A stretch of DNA of 6,655 nucleotides, taken from Acidobacteriota bacterium (GTDB lineage Bacteria > Acidobacteriota > UBA890). The translations under genes and the position numbers were made by a program. The DNA lies in the NCBI GenBank assembly GCA_030609765.1, contig JAUWTE010000180.1:1-6655 (forward strand). Reading direction: 5' to 3'. Shown here in pieces: positions 1 to 5,447 of the stretch. Each line of letters starts with the position of its first letter. The stretch's first letter is position 1. A model generated the notes under the pieces. The model was not told the DNA's origin. It worked only from the letters and a program-made list of their open reading frames with translations, and made no database searches.

Positions 1-195
1 GGCCCCCGTCACCATCAGCACGAACCCGAGATTCTCGATGTCGCAGTAGTGGTAGCCGGAGAGTGAGCAGAGACGGGTCCTCGCCAGCTCGAACCAGACC
101 AGGTAGTTGGCGTGGTGCACGACGCCCATCTGATCGGTTTCGGCGTAGCGGACCTCGACCTCGATTTCTGCACGAGTAGGATCGCTCATCGCCAT
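1..195 (-). CDS. Acyl-CoA thioesterase, YbgC / 4-hydroxybenzoyl-CoA thioesterase type (partial, C-terminus missing)
   Basis: Hotdog-fold thioesterase that would hydrolyse acyl-CoA (or acyl-ACP) thioesters in the cytoplasm; the substrate cannot be told from this fragment. Translating the minus strand gives 65 residues with the family signature: V-R-Y-A-E-T-D21-Q-M-G24-V-V-H-H28-A-N30-Y31, then W-F-E-L-A-R-T and, near the edge, Y-x-x-I-E-x-x-G-F. D21 is the position of the catalytic Asp in YbgC-like enzymes, and H28/N30/Y31 belong to the same conserved loop. The family is about 130-140 aa long, so roughly half is missing beyond base 1. The start is ATG at 195: an in-frame TAG lies directly before it (198-196), so no earlier start is possible. 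A second ATG at 189 is the alternative. No good ribosome binding site precedes either ATG. The gene is divergent from the sensor kinase and shares its AT-rich intergenic region. The class is certain; the substrate is unknown. Confidence 0.9.
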   Translation of the reverse strand, partial: MAMSDPTRAEIEVEVRYAETDQMGVVHHANYLVWFELARTRLCSLSGYHYCDIENLGFVLMVTGA

Positions 196-200
196 CTAGA

Positions 201-209
201 ATTTTACCA
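201..209 (-). promoter_or_regulatory. Possible extended -10 promoter of the thioesterase, close to its ATG
   Basis: Read on the minus strand the bases are TGGTAAAAT, which matches an extended -10 (TGn then TATAAT) with one mismatch. No good -35 is seen at 16-18 bp. The -10 hexamer ends only 5 nt before the ATG at 195, so transcription from it would start at or next to the ATG. This would give a leaderless mRNA and fits the absence of a Shine-Dalgarno site. Inferred from sequence only. Confidence 0.35.
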
Positions 210-289
210 GAGATGGCTGGCCTTGACCGTCCGCGCGCCTGCTAGTGACGAAGTGGTCGTGCCCTGCCAATAGGTGTTTTGCTGACCTT

Positions 290-301
290 TAATAGCTATT
301 A
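290..301. promoter_or_regulatory. 12-bp perfect palindrome in the divergent intergenic region (possible operator)
   Basis: TAATAGCTATTA is its own reverse complement over all 12 bases. It sits in the AT-rich stretch between the divergent thioesterase and kinase genes, 95 bp from the thioesterase start. A shortened version (TAATACTATT, one base deleted) recurs at 348-357, between the arms of the 26-bp dyad. A site for a dimeric regulator is plausible; the regulator is unknown. Confidence 0.4.
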
Positions 302-336
302 CAGCCTTGAAATACTTAATAATGCCCTTGTAGTGG

Positions 337-362
337 TTATGAATGGCTAATACTATTCATAA
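337..362. promoter_or_regulatory. 26-bp dyad TTATGAAT-N10-ATTCATAA (possible operator) overlapping the kinase promoter region
   Basis: Two perfect 8-bp inverted arms (337-344 and 355-362) are separated by 10 bp, with centres 18 bp apart, a geometry suited to a dimeric DNA-binding protein. The right arm overlaps the hexamer CATAAT (358-363), a 5/6 match to a -10 box, though no convincing -35 lies at the right distance. A protein bound here could control the kinase transcript. The 10-nt loop and AT-rich stem make a transcription terminator unlikely, and there is no T-tract. Confidence 0.45.
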
Positions 363-440
363 TGTGCTTCTAATTGGCACGGCGTTGGGCGTCGTGTGCC
401 GGCGGGATTCTCTGGAGTTGCCGGCGCAGGAGAGGCCCGA

Positions 441-476
441 ATGGAGCCGTGTACCCAGGAGCCGGTAACGCGATGA
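441..476 (+). CDS. Putative 11-codon leader peptide overlapping the kinase start
   Basis: A short ORF, ATG to TGA, encoding MEPCTQEPVTR. It is preceded by one of the best ribosome binding sites in the window, AGGAGAGG at 428-435; the AGGAG core lies 8 nt from the ATG. Its stop TGA (474-476) overlaps the ATG of the sensor kinase (473-475) as ATGA, the usual arrangement for translational coupling. The kinase's own site (AGGAG, 457-461) lies inside this ORF at an 11-nt spacing, longer than optimal, which would make re-initiation after the leader useful. The peptide has no run of one amino acid that would suggest a classical attenuator. Too short to judge by composition, so it could be chance; the combination of strong RBS and exact overlap is the argument for it. 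Confidence 0.4.
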   Translation: MEPCTQEPVTR

Positions 477-3049
477 TCTGGCAATCTCTACCGTATTCGC
501 TACCTCTGCTCATCTCGGCAGCGGTCTGCCTGCTGGTGGGGGGATTTGCCTGGCATTGGCGATCGCGACCCGGAACGGCAGCCTTCGTCCTTCTGACCGT
601 GGGTATTGCGGTCTGGGCCGGAGGCTACGCCTTCGAGTTCCTCAGCCCGGAGCTCAATCAGAAGTTGTTCTGGGGCAAGGTCCAGTATCTCGGCATAGTT
701 CTCGTCCCTGTCGCCTGGCTGGCGTTTGCCCTCCAGTATTCCAACCGCGTCAGCTCTTGGAGCAAGCGCAACCTCGTGCTCCTGGCCATTGAGCCGCTCA
801 TCATTCTGGCGCTCATCTGGAACCCCCGAACCACGGGATTGATATGGACCGACGTGCAGATGGAGTCGAGTGGGGCGTTTCCCATGTTGATATTCGAGCG
901 CGGACCATGGTTTTGGGTGCACGTTGCCTTTTCCTATGTACTCTTCGCCATTGCCACTGTGGTGCTCATGGGGCTCCTGGTGCGCTCGCAGCGCCTCTAC
1001 CGCAAGCAAGTGATCGCCGTGCTCGTCGCGGCAACCATGCCCTACCTGGGGAACGCCCTTTTCCTCCTCGGCTTCAGCCCCTTGATCGACCCGACTCCCT
1101 TCGCGTTCACGTTGGCCGGCATCACCATGTTCTGGGGGTTTCTCCGCCTGGACATCCTGGATATCTCTCCGGTGGCGCGTACCGCGGTGTTCGAGGGCAT
1201 GAAGGACGGGGTGTTCGTGCTCGACGACGAGGATCGTCTGGTCGACCTGAACCGGGCGGCTAAGTCGATCATCGGGAGCTCGGCGGCCAGGGTAGTTGGC
1301 AAGATGGCCCCTGACGTTTTCGAGAGGGGCTCGGGGATCCTCGATCACCTCGATGCTCAGCTCGAGCTCAACGTCGAAATAGCGCTTTCGGACAACGAGC
1401 GGGAGCGGCGCCCCTACGACCTTCAGGTCTGGCCACTCCTTGATCGCAGCGGTGCCCGGACAGGCAGGATTGTCGTACTGCGAGACATCACAGAGCAGAA
1501 GAAGGCGGCGGCGGACCTGCGCGCCAGCGAGGAGCGGCTGCGAATCATGGTTCAGCAGATGCCCGCCGTGCTCTGGGCCACGGACATCGAGCTGAAATTC
1601 ACGCTCTCGATAGGTGCGGCCCTGGGCCGTCTCGGATTGGCGCCGGGGGCCGTGTTAGGCATGACCCTCTACGACTTCTTCGACTCAGATGACCCCTCCT
1701 ACTTGCCGATTGCCGCGCACATGCGTGCGCTCGAGGGTGAAGCCTCGGCATTCGAGTTCGAGTGGTCGGACGTGCAGTTCGAATGTCATGTGGAGCCGCT
1801 GACCAGCGAGAATGGCGAGCTCATCGGCAGCATCGGCGTGGCGCTCGACATCAGTGAGAGGGAGAACCTACAGGGGCAACTCCGGCAGTCCCAGAAGATG
1901 GAGGCGGTCGGCAGGATGGCAGGTGGCGTGGCCCACGACTTCAACAATCTGTTGACCGCGGTTTCGGGTTATGCACAACTCGCGCAGGAAGACCTCAGTT
2001 TGCTCGGGAAGAAGACCGAGGCGATGCAGAACCTGCAGCGCGACATCAATGCCATCGAGCACGCCGCCAGACGGGCCACATCTCTGACAGGGCAACTCCT
2101 CGCTTTCAGTCGTAAGCAGGTGCTCCAGCCGCGTGTTCTCGCTCTGAATACCATCGTCGCCGACATGGAACAGATGGCTCAACGCCTGGTGGGCGAGGCC
2201 GTGAGTCTCGTCACCAAGCTCGCGCCCGATCTGTTGCCGGTCAAGGCGGACCCCGTTCAGATCCAGCAGGTCATCATCAATCTGATCCTCAACTCCAGGG
2301 ATGCCATGCCGCAGGGCGGCAAGGTTACGGTCGAGAGCGCGAACGTCGACCTGAGTCAGCCGACGCGTCTCCGCTACGACACCATTCCCCCCGGCGAGTA
2401 CGTGATGTTGGCGGTCAGTGACGAGGGATTGGGAATGGATGAGACCGTTCAGGCTCACCTGTTCGAGCCGTTCTTCACGACCAAGGAAGAGGGACAGGGG
2501 ACAGGGCTCGGGATGTCCACTGTCTATGGAATCGTCAAGCAAAGCTCTGGCCACATCGAGGTGCTGAGCTCCGTGGGAGAAGGGACCAGCATCAAGATTT
2601 ACTTCCCGGTCACAAAGGACGCCATCGAGGAGGGAGAGGATCTGGAGGTTTCTTCCACGATGATGCGCGGCACCGAAACGGTCTTGCTCGTGGAGGACGA
2701 AGAGATCGTGCGCGTTCTGGCCACACGTGTCCTCAGCGACCTCGGTTACATGATCCTCGAGGCAGCCGACGGCCAAGAAGCCCTGGAAGTGTGCCAGCAC
2801 CACGAGGGCCCGATTGGCCTCGTCATCACGGATGTCGTGATGCCCGGCATGTCGGGAACGGAGCTCGCCGCAGAGCTCGAGCGCTACATCCCTGATACCC
2901 CGGTGCTCTTCATCTCCGGCTACACGGGGGGTGCGCTCGTTGAGCATGGTGTTCTCGACGAGGGGATGTCCTTTCTGCAGAAGCCCTTCTCGCGGGAGCG
3001 TCTCGCACAAGAGGTACGTGAGCTGATCGATCGTTCATCATTGGCCTGA
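473..3049 (+). CDS. Membrane hybrid sensor histidine kinase: 7TM-PAS-PAS-HisKA-HATPase-receiver
   Basis: A 858-aa sensor kinase in the inner membrane. Domains, numbered from ATG 473: seven hydrophobic segments between about residues 8 and 225, resembling the 7TM kinase input domain (HisKA_7TM); PAS 1 about 232-345; PAS 2 about 352-465; HisKA with phospho-acceptor H488 in VAHDFNN; HATPase with N-box N603/N607, G1 box D650-x-G-x-G654, F-box LFEPFFTTK (663-671) and G2 box GTGLG (676-680); receiver about 735-855 with acidic pocket E741/D742, phospho-acceptor D787, S815 and K837. All catalytic residues are present, so it should autophosphorylate and relay to its own receiver. There is no HPt or DNA-binding output, so the downstream partner is elsewhere or unknown. 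Start: AGGAG at 457-461 and the first hydrophobic segment favour ATG 473. A TTG at 374 in the same frame would add 33 Arg/Gly/Cys-rich residues unlike a membrane N-terminus. The ATG overlaps the stop of the small leader ORF. Confidence 0.96.
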   Translation: MIWQSLPYSLPLLISAAVCLLVGGFAWHWRSRPGTAAFVLLTVGIAVWAGGYAFEFLSPELNQKLFWGKVQYLGIVLVPVAWLAFALQYSNRVSSWSKRNLVLLAIEPLIILALIWNPRTTGLIWTDVQMESSGAFPMLIFERGPWFWVHVAFSYVLFAIATVVLMGLLVRSQRLYRKQVIAVLVAATMPYLGNALFLLGFSPLIDPTPFAFTLAGITMFWGFLRLDILDISPVARTAVFEGMKDGVFVLDDEDRLVDLNRAAKSIIGSSAARVVGKMAPDVFERGSGILDHLDAQLELNVEIALSDNERERRPYDLQVWPLLDRSGARTGRIVVLRDITEQKKAAADLRASEERLRIMVQQMPAVLWATDIELKFTLSIGAALGRLGLAPGAVLGMTLYDFFDSDDPSYLPIAAHMRALEGEASAFEFEWSDVQFECHVEPLTSENGELIGSIGVALDISERENLQGQLRQSQKMEAVGRMAGGVAHDFNNLLTAVSGYAQLAQEDLSLLGKKTEAMQNLQRDINAIEHAARRATSLTGQLLAFSRKQVLQPRVLALNTIVADMEQMAQRLVGEAVSLVTKLAPDLLPVKADPVQIQQVIINLILNSRDAMPQGGKVTVESANVDLSQPTRLRYDTIPPGEYVMLAVSDEGLGMDETVQAHLFEPFFTTKEEGQGTGLGMSTVYGIVKQSSGHIEVLSSVGEGTSIKIYFPVTKDAIEEGEDLEVSSTMMRGTETVLLVEDEEIVRVLATRVLSDLGYMILEAADGQEALEVCQHHEGPIGLVITDVVMPGMSGTELAAELERYIPDTPVLFISGYTGGALVEHGVLDEGMSFLQKPFSRERLAQEVRELIDRSSLA

Positions 3050-3072
3050 ACTTTCCAACAGCTCACGGCTGG
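3048..3072 (+). repeat. Bipartite repeat, part A, copy 1
   Basis: This 25-bp stretch starts inside the kinase stop codon (GAACTTTCC...CGGCTGG). It matches part A copy 2 (3204-3229) at about 21 of 25 positions. It contains a weak CAGC/GCTG hairpin (3059-3062 with 3068-3071), too short and without a T-tract to count as a terminator. Part B copy 1 follows after one base. Confidence 0.55.
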
Positions 3073-3073
3073 C

Positions 3074-3129
3074 TTCAACCGGATAGGGCGAGCGAAAGCG
3101 AGTAGCCCCCCGAGCAGGCCCTGAGTGCC
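3074..3129 (+). repeat. Bipartite repeat, part B, copy 1
   Basis: This 56-bp unit runs from TTCAACCGGATAGGGCGAGC to GGCCCTGAGTGCC and matches copy 2 (3280-3334) at 51 of 56 positions, with four substitutions and a one-base gap. It can fold weakly: GGGC (3086-3089) pairs with GCCC (3105-3108), and an inner GC/GC pair is capped by GAAA (3092-3099). The family is not one I recognise. An intergenic, genome-wide repeat of the REP/MITE kind is the likeliest reading. Confidence 0.8.
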
Positions 3130-3203
3130 ACCCCTCCCTCGCCGTTTCCAGGCTTTCTGTCCGCCCTCAGCAAAAGAGATGCGGGATCTCCGTTCTCGTG
3201 CCA

Positions 3204-3229
3204 GAACTTCCCAGCAGCTCCCGGCTAGG
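3204..3229 (+). repeat. Bipartite repeat, part A, copy 2
   Basis: GAACTTCCCAGCAGCTCCCGGCTAGG, a diverged copy of 3048-3072. Unlike copy 1, about 50 bp of unrelated sequence separates it from its part B (3280-3334), and its 3' half forms the left arm of the hairpin at 3217-3257. Confidence 0.5.
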
Positions 3230-3257
3230 GCTCGCGCGGAAGCAGGGCCGGGGGAGC
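3217..3257. other. GC-rich hairpin inside the second repeat copy
   Basis: GCTCCCGGC (3217-3225) can pair with GCCGGGGGAGC (3247-3257), leaving two bulged G residues and a 21-nt loop. The stem is stable but no run of T follows on the plus strand, so it is not a canonical terminator. It could still act as an RNA-processing or Rho-linked 3' structure for the kinase transcript. Confidence 0.4.
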
Positions 3258-3279
3258 ATCTGGTCATTCTCAGGGGGCG

Positions 3280-3334
3280 TTCACCCGGATAGGGCGAGCG
3301 CAGCGAGTAGCCTCCTGAGCAGGCCCTGAGTGCC
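3280..3334 (+). repeat. Bipartite repeat, part B, copy 2
   Basis: Direct repeat of 3074-3129 in the same orientation, 206 bp downstream, with 51 of 56 aligned positions identical. The core GGATAGGGCGAGC and the end GAGCAGGCCCTGAGTGCC are unchanged. The changes fall in the small inner hairpin (GAAA becomes GCA) and in the C-run, where GCCC becomes GCCT, which still pairs with GGGC by a G-T wobble. Confidence 0.8.
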
Positions 3335-3368
3335 TCCCCGACCGTGGGCTTACGCAGCCAGAGGTGCT

Positions 3369-3377
3369 TGGTATAGG
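3369..3377 (+). promoter_or_regulatory. Possible extended -10 promoter of the flavin reductase-FIST operon
   Basis: TGGTATAGG fits an extended -10 (TGn then TATAGG, 4/6 to TATAAT), with a poor -35 upstream. Transcription would start near 3384, just before the AAGGAGG site at 3388 and about 19 nt before the GTG start. If real, the operon is transcribed separately from the kinase. Weak evidence. Confidence 0.3.
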
Positions 3378-3387
3378 GTCAGCACCG

Positions 3388-3394
3388 AAGGAGG
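3388..3394 (+). promoter_or_regulatory. Ribosome binding site that sets the flavin reductase start
   Basis: AAGGAGG is a full-length match to the anti-Shine-Dalgarno sequence and lies 8 nt before GTG 3403. It rules against the two earlier in-frame GTG codons: 3364 lies upstream of the site and 3394 overlaps it. Confidence 0.8.
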
Positions 3395-3402
3395 TGCGGA
3401 CT

Positions 3403-4032
3403 GTGCCGGATCATCACGAGGTGAGGGTCGTCGGAATCTGTGGCAGCCTGCGACCCGGCAGTTACACCCTCATGACAGTTCAGGCGGCGCTGGCCGGGGC
3501 CGAGGAGCTCGGTGCGCGAACCCAACTCGTCAATCTGGGCGATTACGACCTCGTCTTCTGCGACGGCAACAAGAACGAGGAGACCTACCCCGAAGATGTG
3601 TTCCGTTTGCGCCGGGAGGTATCTGCGGCGCATGGCATCATCCTGGGCACGCCGGAGTATCACGGTGGTTGCAGCGGCGTGATCAAGAACGCACTTGATT
3701 TGATGGGCTTCGAGCAGTTCGAGGGGAAGATGATCGGTATCGTCGGCGTTGCGGGAGGGCAGCAGGGTGCGGTCAACGCCTGCAACAGCCTGCGCGGCAT
3801 CTGCAGGAATTTGCATGCCTGGGTGGTTCCGGAGCAGGCCTCGGTTCCGCATGCCTGGAAGGCCTTCGAGGACGACGGCAGCTTCAAGGATTCGAAGCTC
3901 GAGGAACGCGTCAAGGGGGTAGGCCGGCAGGTGGCAAGGTTCGCTTTCCTGCATGGGTCAGACAAAGCCCTGGATTTCGTCAAAGCCTGGGAGGAAGCGC
4001 CCGTCAATCCGGGTGGAGGGCAGGAGGACTAG
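3403..4032 (+). CDS. NAD(P)H-dependent FMN reductase-family flavoprotein
   Basis: A 209-aa cytoplasmic flavodoxin-like protein of the NADPH-dependent FMN reductase family, whose members bind FMN and reduce flavins, quinones, azo dyes or metals with NAD(P)H. The substrate cannot be predicted here. Seen: strand-loop VVGICGSLRPGSYT (9-22), the FMN phosphate-binding loop; GTPEYHGGCSGVIKNALDL (82-100), the family's typical TPEY...KNALD motif; and GKMIGIVGVAGGQQGA (108-123) followed by L-R-x-I-x-x-x-L-x-A-W-V-V-P. Length is slightly above the usual 180-200 aa, with extra residues at the C-terminus. The GTG start follows from the AAGGAGG site 8 nt upstream. The stop is 3 nt before the FIST gene, and this gene's last codons carry the FIST gene's ribosome binding site, so the two are surely one operon. 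The pairing suggests a redox input to, or a redox response under, the FIST sensor; that is inference. Confidence 0.9.
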   Translation: MPDHHEVRVVGICGSLRPGSYTLMTVQAALAGAEELGARTQLVNLGDYDLVFCDGNKNEETYPEDVFRLRREVSAAHGIILGTPEYHGGCSGVIKNALDLMGFEQFEGKMIGIVGVAGGQQGAVNACNSLRGICRNLHAWVVPEQASVPHAWKAFEDDGSFKDSKLEERVKGVGRQVARFAFLHGSDKALDFVKAWEEAPVNPGGGQED

Positions 4033-4035
4033 GCG

Positions 4036-5232
4036 ATGAAATGGGCCTCCACGCTCTGCGCTCAGCCGACGCTCGCGGCCTCAATCGAGGAAGCGATCGA
4101 GGGAATCGATGACCAGCTCGATGGCGAGCCCCCCGACCTCGTTACGGTCTTCATCGACCCTCAACAGCACGGCCAGTACTACCTGGTTTCTGAAACTCTG
4201 AAGCAGCGCTTCCCTCATGCTGAAGTGTTGGGTTGTGTCGCCGGAGGTGTGGTAGGCGCCGGGCTCGAGGTCGAAGACAGCCCGGCACTGGCAATGTCCG
4301 CGGCGGTCATGCCGGCGGTAGCGATCACTCCTTTCCACCTGGAGCCCGCTGAAGTCGAGGCGTTCGAGCTGGACCCCGATCTCTGGTACGAGCGCCTGAA
4401 TCTCGACAGCGGAGATGATGCCGACGTCAGCTTCCTCGTCATCCCCGATCCTTTCACCTGCGACGCGAAAGCCCTGCTGGGGTCTCTGGATGCCGCTTTC
4501 CACTCGAGCCCCAAGGTCGGCGGCCTCGCCAGCGGAGCCCAGCAGCCCGGCTCCAGCGTTCTTTTCATCGACGACCAGGTTCATTCGGCGGGCGCCGTCG
4601 GCCTGGCGCTGCGTGGCGATCTCACCATGGACACCATCGTCGCGCAGGGCTGCAAGCCGATCGGCGAACCCCTGTTCATCACGTGGGCGAAGGACAACCG
4701 CATCTACCAACTGGAGGGGCGTAAGGCGAGCCAGGTACTCGCCGAGCTGTTCGAGACCTTGCCTCCGACCGATCAAGAGACGGCCCGCTACTCGCTCTTC
4801 CTGGGCATCGCCATGGAGGGAGGACGCCCGGCATACGAGCACGGCGATTTCCTCATCAGAAACCTCATTGGCTTGGATCCGGAAAGCGGTGTGATCGCTA
4901 TTGGCGAGAGCCTCGAAAATGGGCAGGTGGTTCAGTTCCATCTGCGCGACGCCACCACGTCGGCGCTGGATCTGCGAACCATGTTGGCACGGTATCGGAC
5001 CAGTCTTTCTGGGGGTGCCCCGCAAGGGGCGCTGTTGTTCTCCTGCCTCGGGCGCGGCAAACAGCTGTACGGAGAGGCTCATCACGATAGCCGTGTGATC
5101 ATGGACCACCTCGGCGACCTGCCGATCGGCGGCTTCTTCTGCAACGGTGAAATTGGTCCTATTGCGGGGCGTAGCTATTTGCACGGCTACACGAGCGCGA
5201 TCGCACTGTTCCGGCCCAAGTCCGCTCACTGA
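4036..5232 (+). CDS. Stand-alone FIST sensory protein (FIST_N + FIST_C)
   Basis: A 398-aa soluble protein made only of the two FIST domains, with no kinase, cyclase or methyl-accepting output. FIST_N spans about residues 32-225 and includes the loop VLGCVAGGVVGAG (64-76). FIST_C spans about 229-390 and includes GALLFSCLGRGKQLYG (331-346), H-D-S-R (350-353) and the hallmark GGFFCNGEIGPI (365-376) near the end. FIST domains are proposed small-ligand sensors in signal transduction; the NosP branch binds haem and senses NO next to a hybrid kinase. Whether this protein belongs to NosP is not decided by what I can read: several His are present (H45, H61, H101, H156, H183, H269, H302, H349, H350, H358, H383) but none stands out as a proven ligand. 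AGGAGG (4022-4027) lies 8 nt before the ATG, inside the end of the flavin reductase gene, which gives strong translational linkage. No signal peptide or membrane segment. Confidence 0.92.
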   Translation: MKWASTLCAQPTLAASIEEAIEGIDDQLDGEPPDLVTVFIDPQQHGQYYLVSETLKQRFPHAEVLGCVAGGVVGAGLEVEDSPALAMSAAVMPAVAITPFHLEPAEVEAFELDPDLWYERLNLDSGDDADVSFLVIPDPFTCDAKALLGSLDAAFHSSPKVGGLASGAQQPGSSVLFIDDQVHSAGAVGLALRGDLTMDTIVAQGCKPIGEPLFITWAKDNRIYQLEGRKASQVLAELFETLPPTDQETARYSLFLGIAMEGGRPAYEHGDFLIRNLIGLDPESGVIAIGESLENGQVVQFHLRDATTSALDLRTMLARYRTSLSGGAPQGALLFSCLGRGKQLYGEAHHDSRVIMDHLGDLPIGGFFCNGEIGPIAGRSYLHGYTSAIALFRPKSAH

Positions 5233-5447
5233 TTTGGTCTGAGCTTCTCAGCGTCGCGTGGCTGCCTCTGCTTGGTTGACGACCCGACGGCTACGTTGAC
5301 GGCTCCACCGCGAGCGAGCAGAATCAGGGGGCCGCTCCCTTGGGAAGGGTCAGAAGGACCCCTCATCCCCGCTCTCGGCTTGGACGGTGCCATCTGTGTC
5401 CTGCCACGCCGGGAACGAGCCACCGCAACCTCTACCGGAGGCACAGC
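5233..5447. other. 215-bp non-coding spacer between the FIST gene and the peptidase
   Basis: No gene is seen. It holds a promoter-like pair at 5296-5324 and a hairpin GGGTC/GACCC (5347-5351 with 5357-5361, loop AGAAG). The hairpin has no T-tract, so a terminator for the FIST operon is not supported. The peptidase RBS closes the region. Confidence 0.6.
5296..5324 (+). promoter_or_regulatory. Possible sigma-70-type promoter of the M28 peptidase
   Basis: TTGACG (5296-5301, 5/6 to the -35 consensus) is followed after 17 bp by CAGAAT (5319-5324, 4/6 to the -10). A second TTGACG at 5276 has no fitting -10. The 5' leader would be about 115 nt. Moderate to weak evidence. Confidence 0.3.

Larger units (their letters stand above)
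3050..3402. other. 353-bp non-coding spacer between the kinase and the flavin reductase operon
   Basis: I see no gene here. It holds two diverged copies of a bipartite repeat (parts A and B), a 5-bp hairpin GAGAT/ATCTC (3176-3180 with 3186-3190), a stronger GC-rich hairpin (3217-3257) and a possible extended -10 just before the next gene. A minus-strand reading frame crosses part of it but has no start context or recognisable protein features. No Rho-independent terminator with a T-tract is visible after the kinase. Confidence 0.7.

Noticed and set aside
374..390. Sigma-54-like promoter (TTGGCACG, a perfect -24 element)
   Set aside because: At the required spacing the -12 element reads TGGG instead of TTGC, so the conserved GC is lost; a GC appears only with one extra base of spacing.
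374..472. N-terminal extension of the kinase from TTG 374
   Set aside because: The 33 added residues are Arg/Gly/Cys-rich and unlike a 7TM N-terminus, the TTG has no RBS, and ATG 473 has AGGAG upstream and directly precedes the first hydrophobic segment.
1868..3010. 380-codon open frame antisense to the kinase
   Set aside because: It lies opposite HisKA, HATPase and receiver motifs that are clearly coding on the plus strand. Its His/Glu/Asp/Leu-rich composition is typical of an antisense shadow in GC-rich DNA, and no family is recognisable.
2920..3267. Minus-strand ORF of 115 codons crossing the kinase end and the repeat spacer
   Set aside because: It overlaps the receiver domain and runs through part B of the repeat, is Arg/Gly-rich, and has no recognisable domain or start context.
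3364..3402. Earlier GTG starts (3364, 3394) for the flavin reductase
   Set aside because: The AAGGAGG at 3388-3394 is ideally spaced for GTG 3403, and the added residues lie outside the conserved flavodoxin-like fold.
4081..5229. 382-codon open frame antisense to the FIST gene
   Set aside because: A complete FIST protein with its hallmark motifs and an ideal RBS occupies the plus strand; the antisense frame shows no recognisable domain.
5239..5264. Third copy of repeat part A just after the FIST stop codon
   Set aside because: Only loose similarity by eye that needs gaps, and no part B follows; not distinguishable from chance.
5347..5361. Rho-independent terminator after the FIST gene
   Set aside because: The GGGTC/GACCC stem is only 5 bp, lies 115 bp after the stop codon, and is followed by a C-rich sequence instead of a T-tract.
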